Assembly (NCBI RefSeq): GCF_900177745.1
Contig: NZ_FXAR01000007.1
Span: 1 to 64,000, forward strand
From: Corynebacterium pollutisoli
Lineage (GTDB): Bacteria; Actinomycetota; Actinomycetes; Mycobacteriales; Mycobacteriaceae
DNA length: 64,000 nucleotides
Direction of reading: 5' to 3'
Below, in pieces: positions 25,203 to 31,259 of this stretch; position 1 is the first letter of the stretch, and every line of letters starts with the position of its first letter. A model generated the notes under the pieces. It was given only the letters and a program-made list of their open reading frames with translations, did no database searches and had not been told where the DNA came from. A program made the position numbers and the translations under genes.

Positions 25203-26165
25203 TTAGCCTGAAATCGCCTGTTCAGGCGCCAGACCGGCGAGAATCGCCGCCGCGGGGCCACCCCCGAGCTTATCGACGCCCATCCCCACCAGACAGTAGG
25301 CCAGCTCCCGCGGGCGCTCCCTGCGGTCCGCCGCCTGCAGCGGGACGAGGTACGGGTACACGGGCGGGATGTCCGGGTTATTCCGGCTGAAGTCCGTTTC
25401 CAGGCCGCGCGCGACGCGACCGCTGAAGGCCCGGCTCGCCACGGTGGGCCCGCCCTCTGCGAGGAGCTCCCGGTTGAGGGCGGAGGTGCCGGCCTCGTCG
25501 GCGAGCAGGAACGCGGAACCGCAGGACACGGCGACCACGCCGGGCAGAGCGAGGGCGGCGGCGACGTCGGTGGCGTCACGGAGCCCGCCGGCGGCGATGA
25601 GAGGCAGGTCGACGACCTCCGCCACGGACCGGACAAGATCGGGCAGGGGCCGGTCGTCGGGGGTCTCATCGATGGTCCACGTGGAGCGGTGGCCGCCGGC
25701 CTCGGGACCCTGGACGACGAGGGCGTCGGCACCCGTCGCGGCCGCCGTCACCGCGTCAGTGGGATTGGTCACGGTCACCCACGCGGCGACGCCCCGGGCG
25801 TGCAGCGCGTCGATCTGCTCGCGAGTGAACGGGCCGAACGTCGCGGAAACCACCACCGGCGGGTGCTCCGCGGCCAGCACGGCGGCGAACTTGGCGTCGA
25901 AGCCGTTGCTGAGGTCGACCTCCGGGAGCTCGCGGTCGCCGGCGAGGCGGTGGACGTCATCAAGCGAATCAAAGGGCGCCTGCCGGGTGAACAGATTCAC
26001 GCCGTACGGCCCGCTCACCTGCGCCATCTGCTCCTCGAGGACGCGGGCGGTCGCCCCGCCGGTGGCGAGGAAACCGAGGGAGCCGGCGGCCGCGGCGGCG
26101 TCGACAAGCGCGGGCGTGGAGGGCCCACCGGCCATGGGAGCGACGATGATCTGCGGGATGTCCAT
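25203..26165 (-). CDS. Nitronate monooxygenase-type flavoenzyme (NMO/2-nitropropane dioxygenase family)
   Basis: A 320-residue TIM-barrel FMN protein. Family marks are the N-terminal IIVAPMAGGPSTPALVDA, the central GADALVVQGPEAGGHRS near residue 148 and the FMN-phosphate region LPLIAAGGLRDATDVAAALA near 185. It would oxidise nitronates such as propionate-3-nitronate to the semialdehyde plus nitrite or nitrate; some members have other roles. The ATG at 26165 has TAGTCT seven bases upstream (leaderless). It is divergent from the second pth gene, 19 bases away. Two copies of the GGCGTCGAYAAGC repeat lie inside it: one near the 5' end (LVDA) and one near the 3' end (GVDKL). Confidence 0.85.
   Translation of the reverse strand: MDIPQIIVAPMAGGPSTPALVDAAAAAGSLGFLATGGATARVLEEQMAQVSGPYGVNLFTRQAPFDSLDDVHRLAGDRELPEVDLSNGFDAKFAAVLAAEHPPVVVSATFGPFTREQIDALHARGVAAWVTVTNPTDAVTAAATGADALVVQGPEAGGHRSTWTIDETPDDRPLPDLVRSVAEVVDLPLIAAGGLRDATDVAAALALPGVVAVSCGSAFLLADEAGTSALNRELLAEGGPTVASRAFSGRVARGLETDFSRNNPDIPPVYPYLVPLQAADRRERPRELAYCLVGMGVDKLGGGPAAAILAGLAPEQAISG
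25268..25281 (-). repeat. Copy of the GGCGTCGAYAAGC repeat
   Basis: GGGCGTCGATAAGC on the minus strand, read in frame as Gly-Val-Asp-Lys in the nitronate monooxygenase C-terminus. Confidence 0.7.
26097..26109 (+). repeat. Copy of the GGCGTCGAYAAGC repeat
   Basis: GGCGTCGACAAGC, antisense to the nitronate monooxygenase gene, where the coding strand reads Ala-Leu-Val-Asp-Ala. This frame differs from the Gly-Val-Asp-Lys frame used in most intragenic copies. Confidence 0.65.
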
Positions 26166-26184
26166 GTGTGAGAGACTAGCGGTC

Positions 26185-26778
26185 GTGTTCAAGCTCCTCG
26201 ACCTCTTCCGCCTCTTCCGCCGCCAGCATACCCCGGACCTCACCGCCGACTGGATCATCCTCGGCCTGGGCAACCCGGGGCCGAAGTATGCCGCCACCAG
26301 GCACAACGTGGGTTACATGGCGGTCGACGAGCTGCTCGACGGCCAGCCGCTCACCCCGCTGCCCGGCGCGAAGGCGCACTACGCCAGGCTGCGCATCGCC
26401 GGGCAGGACGTCCTCGTGCTGCGCTCGACGACGAACATGAACCTCTCCGGCGAGGCTCTGGCGGGGCTCGACGTGCGGGCGGAAAAGATCATCGCGATCC
26501 ACGACGAACTGGACCTGCCCGTCGGCACCGTGCGGGTGAAGAAGGGTGGCAACGAAAACGGGCACAACGGACTGAAATCCATGACCGGGCACCTGGGCAC
26601 CCGCGATTACCTGCGCGTGCGCATCGGCATCGCCCGCCCGCCGCAGGGTGTGTCCGTCACCGACCACGTCCTCGGCCCCGTCGATGGCGGCGAGAACATC
26701 TCGCTGGCTGCGGAGGCCACCCGCCTCATCATCGAGCAGGGACTGAGTAAGGCGCAGAACGTCATCCACTCCCGATGA
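26185..26778 (+). CDS. Peptidyl-tRNA hydrolase (second copy)
   Basis: A 197-residue Pth paralogue. The core is intact: ILGLGNPGPKYAATRHNVGYM with the catalytic His, STTNMNLSGEAL, HDELDLPVGTVRVKKGG with the catalytic Asp, and NGHNGLKSMTGHLGTRDY. An N-terminal extension of about 20 residues (VFKLLDLFRLFRRQHTPDLT) is hydrophobic and basic, not found in the first copy. I take GTG 26185 as start because AGACTA sits six bases upstream; an ATG at 26164 in the same frame overlaps the start codon of the divergent monooxygenase. Two Pth proteins are common in corynebacteria; whether both act on the same substrates is unknown. Confidence 0.88.
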   Translation: MFKLLDLFRLFRRQHTPDLTADWIILGLGNPGPKYAATRHNVGYMAVDELLDGQPLTPLPGAKAHYARLRIAGQDVLVLRSTTNMNLSGEALAGLDVRAEKIIAIHDELDLPVGTVRVKKGGNENGHNGLKSMTGHLGTRDYLRVRIGIARPPQGVSVTDHVLGPVDGGENISLAAEATRLIIEQGLSKAQNVIHSR

Positions 26779-26806
26779 AATAGCCCTCATCTCCGGCTCA
26801 CGGGCC

Positions 26807-26852
26807 CTTCATCACCACGCGGTGAAATGAAGATGTGCCAGTAAGGCGCATC
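26807..26852 (+). ncRNA. Two consecutive hairpins before the 52-residue peptide gene
   Basis: CTTCATCACC (26807-26816) can pair with GGTGAAATGAAG (26821-26832) with two bulged A, and GATGTGCC (26832-26839) with GGCGCATC (26845-26852) around AGTAA with one G-U pair. The first could be the end of the pth message, the second a leader structure of the small gene. Neither has a T-run. Confidence 0.45.
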
Positions 26853-26878
26853 TCACCCACCACCCCAAGGAGCCCACC

Positions 26879-27037
26879 ATGACCGTATCCGCCATCATCG
26901 CCTCCATCATGGCGATGGTCACCTCCCTCGTCGGCGGTGTCGTCCCCGCCAACTCCTCCCTCCCCATCCCCGCAATCGTCTCTGATTGGGACGATGACTG
27001 GGATGACCACTGGGAGGACGACCGCTGGGACGACTAG
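26879..27037 (+). CDS. 52-residue peptide with hydrophobic N-terminus and Asp/Trp-rich tail
   Basis: ATG 26879 is preceded by AAGGAG with ideal spacing, and 53 codons of normal high-GC usage end at TAG 27035. Residues 1-34 are hydrophobic or small (TVSAIIASIMAMVTSLVGG) with no basic residue, so it is not a classical signal peptide. Residues 36-52 are DWDDDWDDHWEDDRWDD: eleven acidic and four Trp in seventeen. Size, acidity and lack of a charged n-region recall the tiny corynebacterial mycomembrane channel proteins PorA/PorH, but there is no sequence match I can see. A membrane-associated or surface peptide is the most I would infer. The TAG overlaps the end of a decayed transposase on the other strand. 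Confidence 0.6.
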   Translation: MTVSAIIASIMAMVTSLVGGVVPANSSLPIPAIVSDWDDDWDDHWEDDRWDD

Positions 27038-27545
27038 TTGAACTCGTCTAACCAGCTGTCAATGGCTTCCCGCCGTTGACAGCTGCAGGTGTAGACCCTG
27101 GCGTAGATCCGTTCCCGCGCCAGGGTCTTGTTGTACCTTTCGGCGTTGCTGTTGTGCCGCGGGCAATGCTTGATGAGCCGCTACTGCTCCCGGCCCCGCC
27201 GGTACGCCAGGGCATTGTCAGTAATTACCCGCTCGGATACGGGGGTACTGTGGGCGGCGAATCAGGCTGCCGCGCACAACAGGAACCCGGCCAAGGTCGC
27301 CGATGTTTCATCTTCGAGGACCCAGGTGTACGCCATCCGCCACCGTCGGGGATCCGGCCGATCCTCTTGACGTCGACGTGGACTAGTCCACCGGGGTGCC
27401 GGCGCGGGTAACGGCGGGCAGTGGAGCGGCGGGCCCTGATATGGTGTCGAGGCCCCACATTGTCGGAGCCAGTGCTGTCTGTACACAAGGACATTCGAGA
27501 AGGGGCATTAACCGAGCAGACCCCACGCGGCACTCGATGAATGTC
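27034..27545 (-). pseudogene. Remnant of an IS481-type transposase
   Basis: Pieces of one DDE transposase can be read on the minus strand across frames. They are GLVHVDVKRIGRIPDGGGWR (first Asp) near 27370-27430, then YTWVLEDETSATLAGFLL, VSERVITDNALAYRRG (second Asp), and CPRHNSNAERYNKTLARERI (Glu), ending IDSWLDEFN and TAG at 27034. In-frame TGA and TAG codons and at least one frameshift interrupt it, so it is dead. No terminal inverted repeats were found, and the N-terminal third is unrecognisable. It shows that this accessory stretch was once entered by an insertion sequence. Confidence 0.75.
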
Positions 27546-27573
27546 CCAACTCAACTACCCCGAAGGCCCCCGC

Positions 27574-27586
27574 GGCGTCGATAAGC
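27574..27586 (+). repeat. Copy of the GGCGTCGAYAAGC repeat
   Basis: GGCGTCGATAAGC ends two bases before the stop codon of the convergently placed FMN reductase gene, that is just downstream of a gene end, as at several other sites. Confidence 0.7.
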
Positions 27587-27588
27587 GG

Positions 27589-28137
27589 CTACTTGGCCAG
27601 CTGCGCGACCAGCTTCTCCAGGTCACCCAGCATGGTGTCCAGCTCGCCGGCGCGGCGCTCCTGCGGGGCGAAACCGTTGTCGTCGACGTCGTTGAAGATG
27701 GACAGCGTCACCTGGTTGCGCACGTCGTACTGCTGGAAGTTGCCGACGATCTGACGCCAGCTCTCTACCGCACGCACACCCTCGGCAGCGCCGTAGGAGA
27801 CGAAGGCCACCGGCTTGCCCCACCACTCCATGCCGAGGGAGTCGTAGGCGTTCTTCATCGCACCGGGCACGCCGTGGTTGTACTCGGGGGTGATGAAGAC
27901 GAAGCCGTCGCAGGAGTCGACGGCCTGCGACCAGGCGGTGACGTTCTCGTCGTCGTACTGCTTGTTCGCCGCACCCGGGACGGTGGCGGAGGTGAGCAGC
28001 GGGACATTGAACTCCTTGAGGTCGAGGACCTCGTAGGTGGCGGCCTCACGCTTCTGCGCCGCCTCGGTGACCCACTGCCCGACGCCCTCGCCGAAACGTC
28101 CGTCGCGGACGGAACCGATGACGATACCGATCTTCAC
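27589..28137 (-). CDS. NADPH-dependent FMN reductase family protein
   Basis: A 182-residue flavodoxin-like reductase that would transfer electrons from NAD(P)H to FMN or quinones. It has the phosphate loop IGIVIGSVRDGRFGEGVG at the N-terminus, FITPEYNHGVPGAMKNAYDSL near residue 75 (the flavin-binding PEYN motif) and KPVAFVSYGAAEG near 103. GTG 28137 is chosen because AGGAG lies seven bases before it. The gene is divergent from the SDR gene; its probable -10 box is TACAAT (28083 to 28078 region plus 100, at 28178-28183 on the minus strand). A TTGACG-N22-CGTCAA repeat in the spacer could be a shared operator. Confidence 0.88.
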   Translation of the reverse strand: MKIGIVIGSVRDGRFGEGVGQWVTEAAQKREAATYEVLDLKEFNVPLLTSATVPGAANKQYDDENVTAWSQAVDSCDGFVFITPEYNHGVPGAMKNAYDSLGMEWWGKPVAFVSYGAAEGVRAVESWRQIVGNFQQYDVRNQVTLSIFNDVDDNGFAPQERRAGELDTMLGDLEKLVAQLAK

Positions 28138-28159
28138 GAAAAAACTCCTTCGCATTTTG

Positions 28160-28193
28160 TTGACGAAAACACGATTAATTGTACCGGCGTCAA
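28160..28193. promoter_or_regulatory. Inverted repeat TTGACG-N22-CGTCAA in the divergent spacer
   Basis: Perfect six-base arms surround the TACAAT that fits the -10 box of the FMN reductase gene. A redox-sensing repressor would be a natural user, but none is encoded next door. Confidence 0.35.
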
Positions 28194-28199
28194 TGCACA

Positions 28200-29045
28200 A
28201 TGGATAATGTGACAGCCTCGACCATCGTCATCACCGGCGCCTCCGACGGCATCGGCGCCGCCGCCTCCCGCATCCTCCGGGCCGCGCTTCCCGACGCCCG
28301 CCTCGTGCTCGTCGGCCGCAACCCGGTCAAGACCGCGGCGATCGCCGCTGAGACGGACGCCACGTACCACGTCGCCGACTATTCGCGCCTCGACGAGGTC
28401 CGTTCCCTCGCCGCCGAGCTGCGTCAACTCGGGCGTATCGACGTCCTGGCCAACAACGCGGGCAGCATGTTCGACGGCCCCATCCGCACCGCCGACGGCT
28501 TCGAGCTGACGTGGCAGGTCAACCAGCTGGCCCCCTACCTGCTGACGAACCTGCTGCTGCCCACCCTCCTGGAATCACGCGCGTCGGTGGTGGCGACGTC
28601 GTCGATGGCCTCCGCCTTCCTCGCCCGCTTCAACCCGGACGACCCGGAGACCCAGCGCGGCTTCTCCCCCGCCCGCGCCTACGGCAACTCCAAGCTGGGC
28701 AACGTGCTGTTCACCCGCGAGCTGCACGCGCGCTACCACCACCGGGGGCTCAACACGGTGGCGTTCCACCCCGGGGTCATCGCGACGAACTTCGGCACCG
28801 AGACCTCAAGCGTCATCCACTACGGCTACCAGACGGCCATCGCCCGCATGTTCCACCCGGCGCCCGACGGCGGGATGAACCTGGCGTACTTCATCGCCGG
28901 GACACCGGGGATCCACTGGCAGTCCGGCCGCTACTACAACGACCGGCGGCGGCCGGGGATCCAGAAGCGGGCCGGGCGGGATCCGGAACTGGCGACCCGC
29001 GTGTTCGAGGACACGGCCCACGCACTCGGTGTGACCTGGGAGTAG
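28200..29045 (+). CDS. Short-chain dehydrogenase/reductase
   Basis: A 281-residue SDR of the retinol dehydrogenase/WW-oxidoreductase-like group. NAD(P) site TGASDGIGAAASRIL near residue 12, NNAGSMFDG near 88, catalytic Ser in VVATSSMAS near 133 and the YGNSKLGNVLF motif near 162 are all present. ATG 28200 is preferred; a GTG at 28209 is also possible and no clear ribosome site decides. It is divergent from the FMN reductase gene, suggesting joint response to a quinone or aldehyde, but the substrate is unknown. Confidence 0.85.
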   Translation: MDNVTASTIVITGASDGIGAAASRILRAALPDARLVLVGRNPVKTAAIAAETDATYHVADYSRLDEVRSLAAELRQLGRIDVLANNAGSMFDGPIRTADGFELTWQVNQLAPYLLTNLLLPTLLESRASVVATSSMASAFLARFNPDDPETQRGFSPARAYGNSKLGNVLFTRELHARYHHRGLNTVAFHPGVIATNFGTETSSVIHYGYQTAIARMFHPAPDGGMNLAYFIAGTPGIHWQSGRYYNDRRRPGIQKRAGRDPELATRVFEDTAHALGVTWE

Positions 29046-29069
29046 GCGAGCGACTACGCTCAAGGACTT

Positions 29070-30701
29070 ATGAGCACCACCGCCGAAGCCGCACGCCGCC
29101 GCACATTCGCCGTCATCGCCCACCCCGATGCCGGTAAGTCCACCCTGACCGAGGCGCTGGCGCTGCACGCGCACATCATCTCCGAGGCGGGTGCCACCCA
29201 CGGCAAGGCCGGCCGCAAGGCCACCGTCTCCGACTGGATGGAGATGGAGAAGGACCGCGGCATCTCCATCGCGTCCTCCGCCCTGCAGTTCGAGTACGCA
29301 CCCGAGGGGCACGAGGGCGAGCCGTACATGATCAACCTCGTCGACACCCCGGGTCACGCCGACTTCTCCGAGGACACCTACCGCGTGCTCACCGCGGTCG
29401 ACGCCGCCGTCATGCTCATCGACGCAGCCAAGGGCCTCGAGCCGCAGACCCTCAAGCTCTTCCGCGTGTGCAAGGCCCGCGGCCTGCCCATCATCACGGT
29501 GATCAACAAGTGGGACCGTGTCGGCCGGGAGCCGCTGGAGCTGGTCGACGAGATCGTCCAGGAGATCGGTCTGCAGCCCACGCCGCTGTTCTGGCCCGTC
29601 GGCATCGCGGGTGACTTCCGCGGTCTGGCCCGAGTCGGCGAGGAGGGTGAGGTCGAGGAGTACATCCACTTCATCCGCACCGCCGGCGGTTCCACCATCG
29701 CCCCGGAGGAGCATTACACCCCGTCCGAGGCCGAGTCCCGCGAGGAGGATGTCTGGGAGACGGCCGTGGAGGAGGCCGAGCTGCTCGCCGCCGACGGTGC
29801 CCTCCACGACCAGGACCTGTTCGAGCAGTGCATCACCTCCCCGCTCATCTTCGCCTCCGCGATGCTCAACTTCGGTGTCCACCAGATCCTGGACACCCTG
29901 TGCGCCATCGCCCCGGCCCCGCGCTCCCGCGACTCCGATCCCAAGGCCGTCGAGGCCGCGACCACCGCCATCGACGAGACCCGCTCTCTCGACGACGACT
30001 TCTCCGGCGTCGTGTTCAAGGTGCAGGCAGGCATGGACAAGAAGCACCGCGACACCCTCGCCTTCATGCGCATCGTCTCCGGCGAGTTCGACCGCGGCAT
30101 GCAGGTCACCCACGCGCAGTCGGGCCGTTCCTTCTCCACGAAGTACGCGCTCACCGTCTTCGGCCGCACCCGCGAGACCGTCGAGACCGCCTTCCCGGGC
30201 GATATCGTCGGCCTGGTCAACGCCGGATCCCTGGCCCCGGGCGACACGATCTACTCGGGCCGCAAGGTGCAGTTCCCGCCGATGCCGCAGTTCGCCCCCG
30301 AGCACTTCCGCACCCTCCGCGCGAAGTCCCTGGGCAAGTACAAGCAGTTCCGCAAGGCGCTCGAGCAGCTCGATTCCGAGGGCGTCGTGCAGATCCTCCG
30401 TAACGACGCCCGCGGCGAGGCCAACCCCGTCATGGCCGCCGTCGGCCCCATGCAGTTCGAGGTCATGCAGGCCCGCATGGAGGTCGAGTACAACGTCGAG
30501 ACCGTCACCGACCCGGTCCCCTACTCCGTCGCCCGCCGCACCGACGCCGAGTCCGCCGCGGAACTGGGCCGCCAGCGCGGCGTCGAGGTGTTCACCCGCA
30601 CCGACGGCGAGCTCATCGCGCTCTTCGGTGACAAGTGGAAGCTCGCCTTTATCGAGAAGGAGCACCCGCACCTCACCATGGAACCGCTGGTGGCTGATTA
30701 A
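29070..30701 (+). CDS. prfC: Peptide chain release factor 3
   Basis: RF3 is the GTPase that recycles RF1/RF2 from the ribosome. The 543-residue protein carries the G1 motif AHPDAGKSTLTEAL (near residue 18), the G2/G3 region RGISIASSALQF and DTPGHADFSEDTYR (near 92), and NKWD (near 148) for guanine specificity; domains II and III follow (GVVFKVQAGMDKKHRD near 313). TACGCT nine bases upstream is a likely -10 box, giving a very short leader. The next gene starts one base after its stop. Confidence 0.96.
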   Translation: MSTTAEAARRRTFAVIAHPDAGKSTLTEALALHAHIISEAGATHGKAGRKATVSDWMEMEKDRGISIASSALQFEYAPEGHEGEPYMINLVDTPGHADFSEDTYRVLTAVDAAVMLIDAAKGLEPQTLKLFRVCKARGLPIITVINKWDRVGREPLELVDEIVQEIGLQPTPLFWPVGIAGDFRGLARVGEEGEVEEYIHFIRTAGGSTIAPEEHYTPSEAESREEDVWETAVEEAELLAADGALHDQDLFEQCITSPLIFASAMLNFGVHQILDTLCAIAPAPRSRDSDPKAVEAATTAIDETRSLDDDFSGVVFKVQAGMDKKHRDTLAFMRIVSGEFDRGMQVTHAQSGRSFSTKYALTVFGRTRETVETAFPGDIVGLVNAGSLAPGDTIYSGRKVQFPPMPQFAPEHFRTLRAKSLGKYKQFRKALEQLDSEGVVQILRNDARGEANPVMAAVGPMQFEVMQARMEVEYNVETVTDPVPYSVARRTDAESAAELGRQRGVEVFTRTDGELIALFGDKWKLAFIEKEHPHLTMEPLVAD

Positions 30702-30702
30702 C

Positions 30703-31062
30703 ATGGCGCTCTTCCGTCGTAAAGAGCTTGTCGACGTCCCCGCCGACCTCAAGCGCCACGCCGTGCCCGGCCTGGCCGTGCACACCGCCGAGTCGATCGT
30801 CGTGCTCACCATCCCGGTAGTCAGCGTCGGAGCGCTTATCGACGCCGCCTCCTCCCGCGTCCCCACCGCCCTGGAGGACGGCGAGCTGGTGGTCAACCTG
30901 GTGCCGGTGAAGGACGAACGCCTCGTCCCCGCCCACGACCCCAAGCGCGGCTGGATCATCCCGCTGACCTCTGAGGTCGCGGCGGACCTGGCCGCGCAGG
31001 TCGCCGGCGGCGCGGGTGCCTACGAGATCGAGGGGCTCAACCTCGGGGTTGTTGTGGAGTAG
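30703..31062 (+). CDS. Small protein of unknown function behind prfC
   Basis: A 119-residue protein starting at the ATG one base after the prfC stop, so it is almost certainly co-translated with RF3. It begins MALFRRKELVDVPADLKRHA; the middle alternates hydrophobic and polar (SIVVLTIPVVSVGALIDAA) and the end reads AYEIEGLNLGVVVE. No membrane segment or signal peptide is evident. The family is not one I can name. The 13-base repeat at 30834 lies inside it, read as ALIDAA. The 28-bp tandem array begins 28 bases after its stop. Confidence 0.7.
   Translation: MALFRRKELVDVPADLKRHAVPGLAVHTAESIVVLTIPVVSVGALIDAASSRVPTALEDGELVVNLVPVKDERLVPAHDPKRGWIIPLTSEVAADLAAQVAGGAGAYEIEGLNLGVVVE
30834..30846 (-). 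repeat. Copy of the GGCGTCGAYAAGC repeat
   Basis: GCTTATCGACGCC on the plus strand, inside the small gene after prfC, coding Leu-Ile-Asp-Ala. Confidence 0.65.
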
Positions 31063-31089
31063 CCTGGCCCGCCAGAGCCTGAGGCGAGG

Positions 31090-31194
31090 CACTGTCCGCC
31101 GCTGCGGACTCATCCCGCACTGTCCGCCGCTGCGGACTCATCCCGCACTGTCCGCCGCTGCGGACTCATCCCGCACTGTCCGCCGCTGCGGACT
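31090..31194. repeat. Tandem array of 28-bp units, four copies
   Basis: Units start at 31090, 31118, 31146 and 31174; the first three are identical over 28 bases and the fourth over 21. Each contains GTCCGCCGCTGCGGAC, a one-base variant of the 18-base palindrome found elsewhere in the window, so each can fold into a hairpin. There are no unique spacers. The array lies between the prfC operon and the MmpL promoter and could act as a compound terminator or as a protein-binding array. Confidence 0.9.
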
Positions 31195-31223
31195 CCCAGA
31201 TGTTTTGCACCCCAAACGCAAAC

Positions 31224-31253
31224 TTGCACCGACTGTGCAACTTTCCATATTCT
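31224..31253 (+). promoter_or_regulatory. Promoter and palindromic operator of the MmpL/TetR operon
   Basis: The -35 box TTGCAC (31224-31229) and -10 box TATTCT (31248-31253) are 18 bases apart, and the ATG at 31260 follows six bases later, so the message is leaderless. TTGCACCGACTGTGCAA (31224-31240) is a perfect inverted repeat lying on the -35 box, the expected place for the TetR repressor encoded behind the transporter. Confidence 0.65.
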
Positions 31254-31259
31254 GAGGGC

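Noticed and set aside
27541..28212. Plus-strand open frame opposite the FMN reductase gene
   Set aside because: It mirrors the reductase codons and has no ribosome site; the minus-strand product has clear flavodoxin-like motifs.
31090..31194. Possible CRISPR array
   Set aside because: The units are contiguous with a constant linker; there are no variable spacers and no cas genes in the window.
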